Assembly: GCA_020724775.1 (NCBI GenBank)
Contig: DYGG01000022.1
Coordinates: forward strand, 17,731 to 51,782
DNA from: Ignavibacterium sp.
GTDB taxonomy: Bacteria > Zixibacteria > MSB-5A5 > GN15 > PGXB01
Direction: 5' to 3'
DNA: 34,052 nt
Below, in pieces: positions 1-8,960 of the stretch (position 1 is its first letter; each line of letters begins with the position of its first letter). Below the pieces are notes generated by a model, which saw nothing but the letters and a program-made list of their open reading frames with translations, was not told the origin of the DNA and made no database searches. A program made the position numbers and the translations under genes.

Positions 1-1
1 A

Positions 2-1120
2 TATGTTCGGCGCACAATCTTTTTAACCGGTCCCACTGGAAATCTCGGAGCCCCGCTTCTATGGCGCCTACTGCAAAGAGCAGAGGTTGACCGGGTCTAT
101 ACCCTGGTGCGGGCAAAATCAGACCAGGAGGGGCTGGCGCGAGTCCTTGATGCGATTGTCGCCGCCACCGGCCGAATCGAACTTCCCCTTATATATCAGA
201 AACTGCGCGTAGTCTGCGGCGATATTACCGATTCCCGGTTAGGACTTTCCCCGTCGATTCGCAAAGTATTACTGTCTGAAGTTACCGATATCATTCACTC
301 CGCGGCGCAGACCGCGTTCACTCTGCCGCTGGATACAGCCCGTCAAACCAACTGCCTCGGCGCCGAACATATAGCCGCGCTCGCGCAGGATATCAACGGC
401 CGCCGAGAACTGCAGCGCTACTTTCATATCAGCACCGCTTTCGTCTGCGGCGAATCCGAAGGAACTATCACAGAACAGTTCCGCAATACGACCAACTTTT
501 CCAATTCATACGAACAATCCAAATTCGAAGCCGAGCAGGTTCTGCGTAAAAGATATCGCGACCTGCCCTGTACCATCATCCGACCGACCATCGTCGCCGG
601 AGACTCTGAAACCGGAAAAATCCTGGCTTGCAATGTCCTTTATACACCGCTGAAATGGATACTGCACGGCTATCTGGACCGCCGGACTGTCGAAACAGAT
701 ATTTTGCTCGATGTCGTCCCGGTCGATTATGTCGCAGCCGCCACCGTCGCCCTGCTCTCACATTCGGAGCGAAATCTCCCGTCACCGATTCATCTTGCCG
801 CCGGAGAAAATTCCAATATGACCGTCAGCGAAATTGTCCGATTTACGATGGAGCATGCCCGCCGACGCAAGTATATGTTACATACTGCGAGCCATCGCCG
901 TATCGATTGTCGGACAACTCCCTACTCCCCATATGTAACGCTTCACCGGTCATTTGCCATCAACCATTCGGCAGCACTTCTGGCGCCGCTTGGCCTCAGT
1001 CCGCGGCCCCTGGCAGAATATCTTGCCTGCCTTCTTGACCATGCTTTTCAGACTAATTGGAGCAAGAATCTCTCCGGAGATTCCTGCACTCGACGGAAGG
1101 AGAGAGCATGCGCGGCATGA
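2..1120 (+). CDS. SDR-type thioester/fatty-acyl reductase-like protein, 5' partial
   Basis: Extended short-chain dehydrogenase of the NAD_binding_4 (thioester reductase/fatty acyl-CoA reductase, Male-sterility-like) type. The open frame runs into the left edge without a start codon, and the Rossmann glycine motif GPTGNLG is encoded near base 31, so only the first few residues are missing. The SDR catalytic YxxxK appears as SYEQSK, with its Tyr codon at about 509, preceded by the typical HISTAFVCG strand. Family members reduce acyl thioesters or modify NDP-sugars and isoprenoids; the substrate here cannot be read from sequence. The lipid-kinase gene overlaps its 3' end, which places it in the same operon as the lipid genes downstream. 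An epimerase-like role is the main alternative. The SDR assignment is firm; the thioester-reductase subclass is inference. Confidence 0.8.
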   Translation, partial: YVRRTIFLTGPTGNLGAPLLWRLLQRAEVDRVYTLVRAKSDQEGLARVLDAIVAATGRIELPLIYQKLRVVCGDITDSRLGLSPSIRKVLLSEVTDIIHSAAQTAFTLPLDTARQTNCLGAEHIAALAQDINGRRELQRYFHISTAFVCGESEGTITEQFRNTTNFSNSYEQSKFEAEQVLRKRYRDLPCTIIRPTIVAGDSETGKILACNVLYTPLKWILHGYLDRRTVETDILLDVVPVDYVAAATVALLSHSERNLPSPIHLAAGENSNMTVSEIVRFTMEHARRRKYMLHTASHRRIDCRTTPYSPYVTLHRSFAINHSAALLAPLGLSPRPLAEYLACLLDHAFQTNWSKNLSGDSCTRRKERACAA

Positions 1121-2178
1121 TTATCGTCAATTCTCTTTACAGAGATAGCCTTTCGCCGCAGGCGCTGTCGCATCTGTGCGAGTTGACTGACGGCTCCGTA
1201 TCATTCACCGCTTCGCCCGGACATGCCCGATATCTGGCGCAAAAAGCGGCGGAACGAAGATATGATATAGTTGTCGCCGTCGGCGGCGATGGCACCGTCA
1301 ATGAAGTCTGTAACGGGCTGGTCGGAAGCGGCACCGCCCTTGCCGTATATCCGGTCGGTACCGCCAATGACCTCGCCCGGCAGATGAAAATCTCCCTTCA
1401 GCGGATGCGGGCATGCCACCACCTGGCATTATGCCGTCTTCGTCCGATTGACTTGATAAAAATCAACGGATGGCATTTTGCCACTGTCGGAGGGATTGGA
1501 CTTCCTTGCGAAGTGCTCCGGAAGATGGAAATCAATCGCCGCGTGAACGGACAGACTTTGTCCGGCAGAGGCTACTTCCGCCGCTTCTCATACCTGCAGG
1601 CTTTTATCTCCCTTTTTGGCGCCATCCCTGATTCGCGCGGCGAGATCGAAATAAAAACCGAGCAAAACGGCCTAATCGGCGAATATATTGCCCTTCTCAT
1701 TTCCAATCAGCCAAAGGTCGGGCATCTCTTCTACTCTGCCCCCGATGCCGATAATCATGACGGCTGCTGCGACCTGATGCTCCTCGCTCCGGCTAAAAGC
1801 CGCGCCCGGTCATTTCTCTCAGTCTGTACCACTCTCCTTCCCGGAAATCATCGCTTCGAAAATGTCATCCGTTTCCGCGGACGGCAGTTCCTGATTATCC
1901 TGAAACAGCCGGTTTCCTTTTTCGCTGACGGTGAAATTCCCTTCACGGGACGGTTCTTCCGAATTGAAGTCATCCCGCAGGCGCTTCGCGTTCTGGTCCC
2001 GCCTCCGCTGCTACCGGACAGGCTCCGTTCTCTTCGCTCCCCGGCTCTTCCCCTCCCCTCGCCTGCCACTGCGCCGAACGCATCAATGATTCCAGGCGGC
2101 TCAGTATATTCGACGTCACCAGCGCTTCTCAACAAGGCCGCTGTCAATCATGTATTGACCACGACAAGAGGGAACTAA
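1108..2178 (+). CDS. Diacylglycerol kinase-family lipid kinase (YegS/DgkB-like)
   Basis: ATP-dependent lipid kinase of the DAGK catalytic family, expected to phosphorylate diacylglycerol or a related lipid alcohol at the inner membrane. The N-terminal half carries the diagnostic VAVGGDGTVNEV nucleotide-binding segment followed by YPVGTANDLAR, and the C-terminal beta-sandwich ends with the ADGE segment. ATG at 1108 is chosen because AAGGAG lies 5 bases upstream (1097-1102); the longer frame from 1057 has no such site. ATG 1117 would give the 4-bp ATGA overlap typical of this operon and is the main alternative. Length of 356 aa exceeds the usual ~300 because of a Pro/Ser-rich tail of about 55 residues that looks disordered. 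It overlaps the SDR gene by 13 bp, and UbiA follows 3 bp later. Confidence 0.88.
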   Translation: MRGMIIVNSLYRDSLSPQALSHLCELTDGSVSFTASPGHARYLAQKAAERRYDIVVAVGGDGTVNEVCNGLVGSGTALAVYPVGTANDLARQMKISLQRMRACHHLALCRLRPIDLIKINGWHFATVGGIGLPCEVLRKMEINRRVNGQTLSGRGYFRRFSYLQAFISLFGAIPDSRGEIEIKTEQNGLIGEYIALLISNQPKVGHLFYSAPDADNHDGCCDLMLLAPAKSRARSFLSVCTTLLPGNHRFENVIRFRGRQFLIILKQPVSFFADGEIPFTGRFFRIEVIPQALRVLVPPPLLPDRLRSLRSPALPLPSPATAPNASMIPGGSVYSTSPALLNKAAVNHVLTTTRGN

Positions 2179-2181
2179 AAA

Positions 2182-3147
2182 ATGAAAAACGGATACACCA
2201 TAATTCCGGCAACGCTGAGACCGACATCCGGCATTCTGGTAAGGCTCCGGCTGTACTTTGAATCTATGTATCCTCTGCCGCTTCGCTTTCTCAATGCCGC
2301 CTCCCTTTATATCAGTTTCAGCATAATCTTCTGTCGGGTGAATAATCTTCCTGTTGAACCGGGCAGTCTCTATTCCCTCCTTGGTATCGGTAACATTTTT
2401 CTGCTGGGGATGATTCTTCGGCTGATGGATGAACTGAAAGACCGGGAGATTGACCGGCAATTATTTCCGGAGCGCCCGGTGCCATCCGGCAGAGTCCTTA
2501 TCAACGATATCGTCTTTGCCCTTATCACCGCCGTAGCCATTTACTTAATCATCAACTTTCTCTCTCCGGCGACCTTTATAATAGCGCTGCTCTGCCTCGG
2601 ATATACCTTTCTCATGCTGGTCTATTTCTTCATGCCCCGCTTGCTGCGCCGCAACCTGCTTCTCAATCTTGCCACCCATAACCCTTCCGTGGCGTTTATG
2701 CTGCTCATGTCCGCCGCCATCGCCACCGCGCCGCACGACGTCTCCCTGAATCAACTCAATTGGTCAAAAACGTTGCCCGTCATAATAATGTACTGGTTTC
2801 CCCTCCTCGGCTGGGAACTCTCTCGCAAGATTCGCTCTACTGAAGAAGAAAACGACTATGTAACTTATTCACAAATCTTTGGTCGGGTCCAGGCAGCGCT
2901 GATAACTCTGGCGGTGCTTTCCGTCCCTGTTGCCATCGGCTTTTATCTGACGGCTACCTTGCGCTTCTCGGCTTTATTCGCGGTCATACTTTTGACAGCG
3001 TACGCCGTCGCGTCTTATGGTTTCCTCCGCTTTATCTTCTTCCCCTCGCCGGTTACTTCGCAACTGAAACCCTGCACCGAAAGATATATCCTGCTTTTCC
3101 TCCTTGCCGGAATCATCAATTATCTCCAGGACAGCATTCTGAGGTAA
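2182..3147 (+). CDS. UbiA-family prenyltransferase
   Basis: Polytopic inner-membrane prenyltransferase of the UbiA superfamily (321 aa, about eight or nine hydrophobic segments). The first Asp-rich motif is RLMDELKDREIDRQ (about residues 80-93), followed by the PERPVPSGR segment that marks the family. The second motif region is RKIRSTEEENDYVTYS. UbiA enzymes join a polyprenyl diphosphate to an aromatic ring, a glycerol phosphate lipid or another acceptor. The usual first Asn of NxxxDxxxD is replaced by Arg here, so acceptor or metal binding may differ. Its place between a lipid kinase and phosphatidylserine decarboxylase/BtaA genes suggests a lipid acceptor rather than a quinone, but that is inference. 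Stop and next start are separated by 3 bp. Confidence 0.85.
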   Translation: MKNGYTIIPATLRPTSGILVRLRLYFESMYPLPLRFLNAASLYISFSIIFCRVNNLPVEPGSLYSLLGIGNIFLLGMILRLMDELKDREIDRQLFPERPVPSGRVLINDIVFALITAVAIYLIINFLSPATFIIALLCLGYTFLMLVYFFMPRLLRRNLLLNLATHNPSVAFMLLMSAAIATAPHDVSLNQLNWSKTLPVIIMYWFPLLGWELSRKIRSTEEENDYVTYSQIFGRVQAALITLAVLSVPVAIGFYLTATLRFSALFAVILLTAYAVASYGFLRFIFFPSPVTSQLKPCTERYILLFLLAGIINYLQDSILR

Positions 3148-3150
3148 ATC

Positions 3151-5802
3151 ATGGAAAAGAGAACATACATCATTACCGGCGAATCGCTGAATACCGATTT
3201 CTCAGTCACTGAGATCGGCGCCAAAGCCTATCAACTGCATCTTCTCGAGCGGAGCGGTTTTCCCGTTCCCCCCTGGTTTGCAATCTCAAGCGTCGCTTTT
3301 GAGGAGACGATTGCTCCCATGACCGAGAATTTGAATGAAATTCTCAACTCAATTGACAATATAGATGCGGTCCTGCCGGCTTCCCGCCAGATAGACAAGA
3401 TCCTTGCTCCGCTGAAATTCAATGATTCCTTACTGGCTCAACTTCGCGCTACTATTACCGGGCAGTTCGGAAACTCCGCCCGCCTGGCTGTCCGCTCCTC
3501 GGCCGCCGACGAAGACAGCCCGCTGCATTCCTTCGCCGGGCAGTTCGAATCGCACCTCAATGTCATCCCCGAACAGGTCGCGTCGCGGGTTCTGGATATC
3601 TGGCGCTCCGCTTTCTCCGCGCGGGTGCTGGCATATCGCTGGAAAAAAGGAATCTTACTGCAACCGACGCGGATGGCGGTCATCGTCCAGAAAATGATTT
3701 CCCCTCGCGCCTCGGGCGTCGCCTTCACCCGCAATCCGGAAAACGGAAAAAAAGAAATCTCCATTGAAGCGGCTTACGGTTTGGGCGAAGGTGTTGTCGC
3801 CGACCGGGCGGAGACCGATTCCTACCGTATCGGATGGCATGCCTTCACGGCAAAGCGATGCCTCCGGACTAAATCAAAATTTATCTCTTTGGCGGATGGC
3901 GATGCCAGTGGCACCCGGCAACAGATTCTTCCCGATTCGCTGCGACATAAACCGGTGCTGAGCAGCCGTGAGATTCGACAACTCCGGAGACAGGCGGTCC
4001 GGCTGGAGCGCTGCTTCGGAGCGCCCCAGGATATCGAATGGTCCATTGACAACTCCCGCAGAATATATATTCTCCAGTCTCGCCCGGTTACATCACTGCG
4101 TCGTCCCGAATGCCCGGAGACTACTTGCCTCTGGGACAATTCCAACATTGTCGAAAGTTACCCGGGATTGACTCTTCCCCTCACCTTCAGTTTCATTCAA
4201 TGCAACTATGAAACATTGTTTCGCGCCGCCTCCTGCGGATTGGTGATTTCCAGAAATAAAATGGCGCAGCGAGACGACATCTGGCAAAACATGATAGGAC
4301 TTATTCGCGGGCGCGTCTATTACAATCTGAAAAACTGGTACGCCATGCTTTCCTTCCTCCCCGGTTGCTATAAGCATAAAAGGTCATGGGACGCCATGAT
4401 TGGCATCTCGCGCTCCACAGCAATGAAACCGGGGCGCCTTCGCTGGTACGACCGGATATTCACTCTTTGCCGAATCATCATCTTCCTGTCTGCCCCCCGT
4501 CGTCTGGAGCGTCGCTTCCACCAAAGATTCGCTCCTCTGTATGAACGTTACCGGGCGGCCCGATTGGAAGAGATGACCAACCATCAATTGCTCGCTCATT
4601 TCCGGAAAATGCAGTCAGAGTTACACCGCTTCTGGCACCTGAGCCTCTATGTCGATTTTTGCGCAATGAAATACTTCGATTGGCTGAAATCATTATGCCG
4701 CCGCTGGGTAAAAAGCGGAAATCCCAATCTCCACAGCGACCTTCTTTGCGGTGAACCGGAAACCGAAAGCGTTAAGGCGGTTCGCTCCCTGGTCGCGCTT
4801 GCTGAGATAATTCGCCGCGACCCGGTCTATCGTTCCCTCTTTTCCGACCATAATGCCGTAACCGTCTGGCAGAAAATTCTACAGGATGAGCCCCTGCTTC
4901 CGCTGCGACGGCTTTGTTTGAAACATTTGCAACTTTACGGCGACCGCGTCGCCGAAGAACTGAAATTGGAGACGGCTACCCCGAGGCAGAATCCGGAGTT
5001 GTTGATTAATACAGTGCAGGACTATATCAATACCGAACTGACTGTTTCCGGACTGATTGAGCAGGAAACGGCAAGACGCCGCTCCGCCGAGAATCAGTTA
5101 TTCTCCAACCTCAGGAATCCCTTTAAGAGATTCTTGGTGAGACAGATATTGGCCCGGGCGCGCTTTTCCGTTGCCGGACGCGAAAATCTTCGCTTCGCCC
5201 GCACCCGCGCCTACGGCATCGCTCGCGAGATTTTCCACCTGCTGGCAAAACGTCTAACTGAGATTAACGCAATATCCTGTCCCGAAGATATCGGCTATCT
5301 TACCCTGACGGAGATTTTCGGATATATTCAGGGAACTTCCGTAAATGCTGACTTAATCCGACTGGTCGAAATTCGCCGGGCGGAATATAAACTCTTCGCC
5401 GCGCAAAATCTCCCCTCTCACTTTGAAACCGGCCTCCCGCCTGCCCTCTATATTCCGACGGTAACTACCTGCCCCGGCAACGGAGACCATCGCCTGGTCG
5501 GGACCGCCTGCAGTTCCGGCATCGCCGACGGCACCGCCGTTGTAATGCATCATCTTGACCGCTCCGCGGTCGGACCAAATCAAATAATTGTCGCCGAATC
5601 AACCGACCCCTCCTGGGTTCTCCTCATGATTCGAGCCGCCGGGCTCATTGTCGAGCGGGGAAGTATTCTCTCTCATACCGCCATCGTCGGACGGGAACTT
5701 GGCATCCCCACCATTGTCGGTGTGGAGGGAGCAACTCATCTTATACCCGACCGTTCCCATGTTTCCATGGACGGCGCTACCGGAGAAGTTGTATGGAACT
5801 GA
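3151..5802 (+). CDS. Rifampin-phosphotransferase-like dikinase (ATP-grasp + central domain + swivelling His domain)
   Basis: An 883-aa protein with a PPDK/PEP-synthase N-terminal ATP-binding domain (about residues 15-315; motifs RSSAADEDSPLHSFAGQFES, SPRASGVAFTRNP, QDIEWSIDNSRRIYILQSRPV), a poorly conserved helical middle (about 330-750) and a C-terminal mobile phosphohistidine domain. The His domain reads GSILSHTAIVGRELGIP, with the catalytic His at residue 842. The C-terminal PEP/pyruvate barrel of true PEP synthase is absent, so the layout matches rifampin phosphotransferase, where ATP phosphorylates the His and the phosphate passes to a substrate held by the middle domain. The segment WDNSNIVESYPGLTLPLTFS opens the middle domain as in that family. 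The acceptor is unknown; the neighbours suggest a lipid or isoprenoid alcohol (inference). The next gene overlaps it by 10 bp. Confidence 0.82.
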   Translation: MEKRTYIITGESLNTDFSVTEIGAKAYQLHLLERSGFPVPPWFAISSVAFEETIAPMTENLNEILNSIDNIDAVLPASRQIDKILAPLKFNDSLLAQLRATITGQFGNSARLAVRSSAADEDSPLHSFAGQFESHLNVIPEQVASRVLDIWRSAFSARVLAYRWKKGILLQPTRMAVIVQKMISPRASGVAFTRNPENGKKEISIEAAYGLGEGVVADRAETDSYRIGWHAFTAKRCLRTKSKFISLADGDASGTRQQILPDSLRHKPVLSSREIRQLRRQAVRLERCFGAPQDIEWSIDNSRRIYILQSRPVTSLRRPECPETTCLWDNSNIVESYPGLTLPLTFSFIQCNYETLFRAASCGLVISRNKMAQRDDIWQNMIGLIRGRVYYNLKNWYAMLSFLPGCYKHKRSWDAMIGISRSTAMKPGRLRWYDRIFTLCRIIIFLSAPRRLERRFHQRFAPLYERYRAARLEEMTNHQLLAHFRKMQSELHRFWHLSLYVDFCAMKYFDWLKSLCRRWVKSGNPNLHSDLLCGEPETESVKAVRSLVALAEIIRRDPVYRSLFSDHNAVTVWQKILQDEPLLPLRRLCLKHLQLYGDRVAEELKLETATPRQNPELLINTVQDYINTELTVSGLIEQETARRRSAENQLFSNLRNPFKRFLVRQILARARFSVAGRENLRFARTRAYGIAREIFHLLAKRLTEINAISCPEDIGYLTLTEIFGYIQGTSVNADLIRLVEIRRAEYKLFAAQNLPSHFETGLPPALYIPTVTTCPGNGDHRLVGTACSSGIADGTAVVMHHLDRSAVGPNQIIVAESTDPSWVLLMIRAAGLIVERGSILSHTAIVGRELGIPTIVGVEGATHLIPDRSHVSMDGATGEVVWN

Positions 5803-6929
5803 AATCATTTACATCCGACAAGGAACTGGCCAATGCCTTCTTACGGTTTCCCTATGACCTGTACAAAGACGACAGTAATTATATCCCGCCGATAGAGAGA
5901 GCGCAGAGACAACTGCTCGATTCCCGCAGTCGGGCGCATATAGATTCAGGAACTCTCTGCCGTCACTTTCTGCTTTACTCCTCCGGCGAAATCTTGGGGC
6001 GCGTTTCGGCATTCTTTAATCCGCAATTGCGCACAGCCGATGACCGGCCGGTCGGCGCTGTCGGACTTTTCGAATGTCGAAATGACTATTCCGCGGCAGA
6101 GATACTTCTCCGCAACGCCTGCCAATGGCTTAAAAACCAATTCGGCCTCGCCAGAATCTGGGGTCCTTTGAATGGAAGTATCTGGAACGGCTACCGCTTT
6201 ATGACACGCGGTTTCGACTCTACCCTTTTTGTCGGCGAGCCGTATAACCCGCCTTATTATCCTCTCCTCTTTGAACGGTTTGGTTTTCATGTTTTGCAGG
6301 AATGGGACTCCTTGTTCGTCAGCGGCGTAGAGCGATTGGAAACACTACTCCCCCGCGGCGCCGAGCGATTGAAAATTCTTAAAGATAACGGTTATCGCTT
6401 CGAAAATTTTGACCCTTTGCAACGCCCCGGGCAGATTGAAACACTGCGGAAAGTCTTGCTCTCTTCATACCGCGGATTTGTCGGTTTCACGCCGGTTTCC
6501 TCCGCCCGGTTTCTCGCCATTTTTGAAACTATGGAGACACTTCTTGACCCGAACCTCTTTCTACTGGTCTATAATCCGAATGATTTGCCGGTCGGATTCG
6601 CCGTTGCCTTTCCTGATTACCCCCGTGCCCTCCGCGCCATGAACGGGAAATGCGGCATCATCGCCAATCTCGCTTACCTCTTCCACCGCGAGCGCCGACC
6701 CCGCCTGAATTTCTATATTGGAGGGGTCACTCCCGAAACGGAGAAAGAGGCGGTCGGGCTGGGACGCGCCGGGTTCTATTTCATTGTCAAAAAGGCGCTG
6801 GAGAAGGGATACGATGAAATTATGCTCACTCTCCGCGTTAAAGGGAACAAGGCGCACGCCCTGGCCGGACGATGCGGTATCTCACCACAGCATGAATATG
6901 CTCTCTATGAGTTCAACTATGAAAACTAA
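5793..6929 (+). CDS. GNAT-fold N-acyltransferase-like protein (~380-aa family)
   Basis: A 378-aa protein resembling the long bacterial GNAT-like family with an N-terminal 'YKDDSNYIPP' block, a glycine-rich FFNPQLR...VGLFEC strand, WGPLNGSIWNGYR, and EPYNPPYYPLLFERFGF before a second half. I recognise the family from its order of motifs but know of no assigned reaction. No signal peptide or membrane segment is seen, so it is probably cytosolic. The start ATG lies inside the end of the preceding dikinase gene (overlap 5793-5802), and psd starts inside its own last codons, so translation is probably coupled. In this context it could acylate an amino head group, but that is speculation. Family call moderate, function unknown. 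Confidence 0.68.
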   Translation: MELKSFTSDKELANAFLRFPYDLYKDDSNYIPPIERAQRQLLDSRSRAHIDSGTLCRHFLLYSSGEILGRVSAFFNPQLRTADDRPVGAVGLFECRNDYSAAEILLRNACQWLKNQFGLARIWGPLNGSIWNGYRFMTRGFDSTLFVGEPYNPPYYPLLFERFGFHVLQEWDSLFVSGVERLETLLPRGAERLKILKDNGYRFENFDPLQRPGQIETLRKVLLSSYRGFVGFTPVSSARFLAIFETMETLLDPNLFLLVYNPNDLPVGFAVAFPDYPRALRAMNGKCGIIANLAYLFHRERRPRLNFYIGGVTPETEKEAVGLGRAGFYFIVKKALEKGYDEIMLTLRVKGNKAHALAGRCGISPQHEYALYEFNYEN

Positions 6930-7833
6930 TCTGAAAATAGAATATTTCGACCGGAGAACCGGCGCTATCCGGCGCGAGAAAATTTTCGCTGCCGCCTTTC
7001 TCGCCTGGTCTTACAACAATCCTCTGGGAATGCTTGTCACCCGCTTTATCCTGAGTCATCCTTTTTGCAGCGCCCTCTATGGATGGTACCACCGGTCAAA
7101 AATAAGCCGAAAAAAAATCGAGCCGTTTATTAAGCGGATGGAAATTGACCGTCAGGAATTCACCGCCTCCACCCAATCATTCCGCAGTTTTGCCGAATTT
7201 TTTATCAGGGAAATCGACCTGCGAAAGCGCCCCCTTGACCCCGACACGGCCAGTTGCGTTTCTCCGGTCGATGCCAGAGTCCTGGCAATACCGCAAATTT
7301 CCGCCGACCAGACTTTTCAGGTCAAGCGGCATAGATTCAATCTCCGGACGTTCCTAAAAGATGACAGCCTGGCGCGGCAGTTTGATGGCGGCTCGGCGCT
7401 CATTTTCCGCCTCAGACTGGCCGATTATCATCATTTTCATTTCCCGGTCTCCGGGAAACCCAAGAAAACGCGGATAATCAATGGAACTCTCTACGCCGGC
7501 GGACCTTATTCTATCCGCTATCTGGTGCCGTTCTATTCCGAAAATCTGCGCCACCTGACCAGACTTGAAAGCGATTGTTTCGGTAATGTACTTATAGTCG
7601 AAGTCGGCGCTTTCACTGTCGGCTCCATCAGGCAAAGTTTCACCCCGGGCGTTCCGGTCGCCAAAGGCGACCGCAAAGGGCATTTTGAACTGGGCGGTTC
7701 CACTGTCGTTCTTCTCTTTCAGAAAGATCGCATCAGATTCGATAACGATATTCTGCTCAACTCATCCCGAAAACTCGAAACCGCCGTCCGCATGGGCGAG
7801 CGGGTCGGCCTCGCGACCGGAGGAAACAATTGA
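6919..7833 (+). CDS. psd: Phosphatidylserine decarboxylase family proenzyme
   Basis: Pyruvoyl-dependent decarboxylase that normally converts phosphatidylserine to phosphatidylethanolamine at the inner membrane. Seen: SCVSPVDARV, the FRLRLADYHHFHFPVSG block with the conserved histidines, and the self-cleavage site LGGSTVV near the C-terminus, where the proenzyme would split between Gly and Ser to make the pyruvoyl group. ATG at 6919 gives 304 aa, the normal family size, and overlaps the previous stop by 11 bp; an in-frame ATG 12 bp upstream is possible. The N-terminal FIxxYxI-like region and central core appear intact. It is followed directly by the btaA homologue (overlapping TTGA), so its substrate could be the BtaA product rather than phosphatidylserine; no pssA is visible. 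The family call is strong, the substrate open. Confidence 0.9.
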   Translation: MKTNLKIEYFDRRTGAIRREKIFAAAFLAWSYNNPLGMLVTRFILSHPFCSALYGWYHRSKISRKKIEPFIKRMEIDRQEFTASTQSFRSFAEFFIREIDLRKRPLDPDTASCVSPVDARVLAIPQISADQTFQVKRHRFNLRTFLKDDSLARQFDGGSALIFRLRLADYHHFHFPVSGKPKKTRIINGTLYAGGPYSIRYLVPFYSENLRHLTRLESDCFGNVLIVEVGAFTVGSIRQSFTPGVPVAKGDRKGHFELGGSTVVLLFQKDRIRFDNDILLNSSRKLETAVRMGERVGLATGGNN

Positions 7834-8960
7834 GTATCAACTATGCGCAATGCTGGGAAGATTCGGAACTTCTCCGCAAAGCCCTCGCTATTCAACCCGG
7901 CGACCGGGTTTTATCAATCGCTTCCGGCGGCGACAACAGCCTGGCGTTACTTCTTGATGACCCGGATTCGGTAGTTGCGCTCGACTTTAACCCCGAGCAA
8001 ATCTACCTGACCGCCTTAAAAGCGGCCGCTATTCGTCGCCTCGAATATTCAGACTTTGTCCGGTTCGTCGGCGCTTCTCCCGGTGATGATAGGATTCTCC
8101 TCTACCGCCGGGTCGCGCCCTATCTTGATAGCGATGCCCGGCTCTATTGGGACTCCCGTCGCAAGATTATCGAACAAGGTATCATTCATTGCGGCAAGTT
8201 CGAAACATACCTGAGGCTGTTCCGAAAAGTTATCCTGCCGCTGACTCATACCCGGAGGTCTTTGACCGAAATTCTCGAGGCCCCTTCTCTGGAGAAGCAG
8301 GCTTTTCTCTATCAGAAACTGTCGCAGAATCGCTGGTGGAGGATACTCTTTTCGCTCTTCTTCAGCCGCCTTCTGCTTGGTCGCTGGGGACGATGCCAGG
8401 GTGCATTCTCGCAGGTCACCCAGTCGAACATTGCCGACCGGTTATTCGCCCGTACCAAACGGGGTTTAACCGAGATCCCTGTCGATAGTAATCATTTCCT
8501 CAAATATATCCTGACCGGCAACTACCGTCTGCCCAAATCGGGACCGGACTATCTTCTGCCCCGGCATTACTATCAGATTCGAGAGCGACTCGACCGTCTT
8601 CATCTGAAAGTTGCCGGTCTTGAAGAATATCTGAGACAGAACGAATCTGCAAAATTCGAGGCCTTCAATTTATCCGACATATTCGAATATCTCGATTCCC
8701 GTCAAATCGAAAATCTGTCCCAACTTCTCGGCAGTCGGGCGACTTGCGGAGCCCGTGCCGCTTTCTGGACCATGTTCATATCTCCTGCCATTCCTGATAG
8801 ACTCTCAGAACAGATCGCTTCCGAAACAATCCGGGCCGAAATCCTGCGCCGCAAAGACCGGGGATTCTTCTACGGCTCCTTCAATATCTGGAAATTCGGC
8901 AATTCCGCCATATACGCCGCTTCATCTCTTTCGAATATCGACAGGGAGTCTCTTCCATGA
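7830..8960 (+). CDS. btaA: BtaA-like S-adenosylmethionine:diacylglycerol 3-amino-3-carboxypropyltransferase (DUF3419)
   Basis: BtaA moves the 3-amino-3-carboxypropyl group of SAM to the sn-3 hydroxyl of diacylglycerol, the first step to the betaine lipid DGTS. This 376-aa protein begins with the family signature YAQCWEDSELLRKAL, followed by the SAM-binding-like VLSIASGGDNSLALL and VVALDFNPEQ; near the C-terminus are FNLSDIFEYL and RAAFWTMF, all typical of DUF3419. The start is TTG at 7830, preceded by GGAGGA at 7819-7824, and it overlaps the psd stop (TTGA). No BtaB-type N-methyltransferase is present in the rest of the operon, so the product may not be methylated or may be processed otherwise. 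The ABC permease gene overlaps its end by 4 bp. Confidence 0.88.
   Translation: MSINYAQCWEDSELLRKALAIQPGDRVLSIASGGDNSLALLLDDPDSVVALDFNPEQIYLTALKAAAIRRLEYSDFVRFVGASPGDDRILLYRRVAPYLDSDARLYWDSRRKIIEQGIIHCGKFETYLRLFRKVILPLTHTRRSLTEILEAPSLEKQAFLYQKLSQNRWWRILFSLFFSRLLLGRWGRCQGAFSQVTQSNIADRLFARTKRGLTEIPVDSNHFLKYILTGNYRLPKSGPDYLLPRHYYQIRERLDRLHLKVAGLEEYLRQNESAKFEAFNLSDIFEYLDSRQIENLSQLLGSRATCGARAAFWTMFISPAIPDRLSEQIASETIRAEILRRKDRGFFYGSFNIWKFGNSAIYAASSLSNIDRESLP

Noticed and set aside
3151-5802. True phosphoenolpyruvate synthase
   Set aside because: The C-terminal PEP/pyruvate-binding barrel is missing; the protein ends with the phosphohistidine domain.
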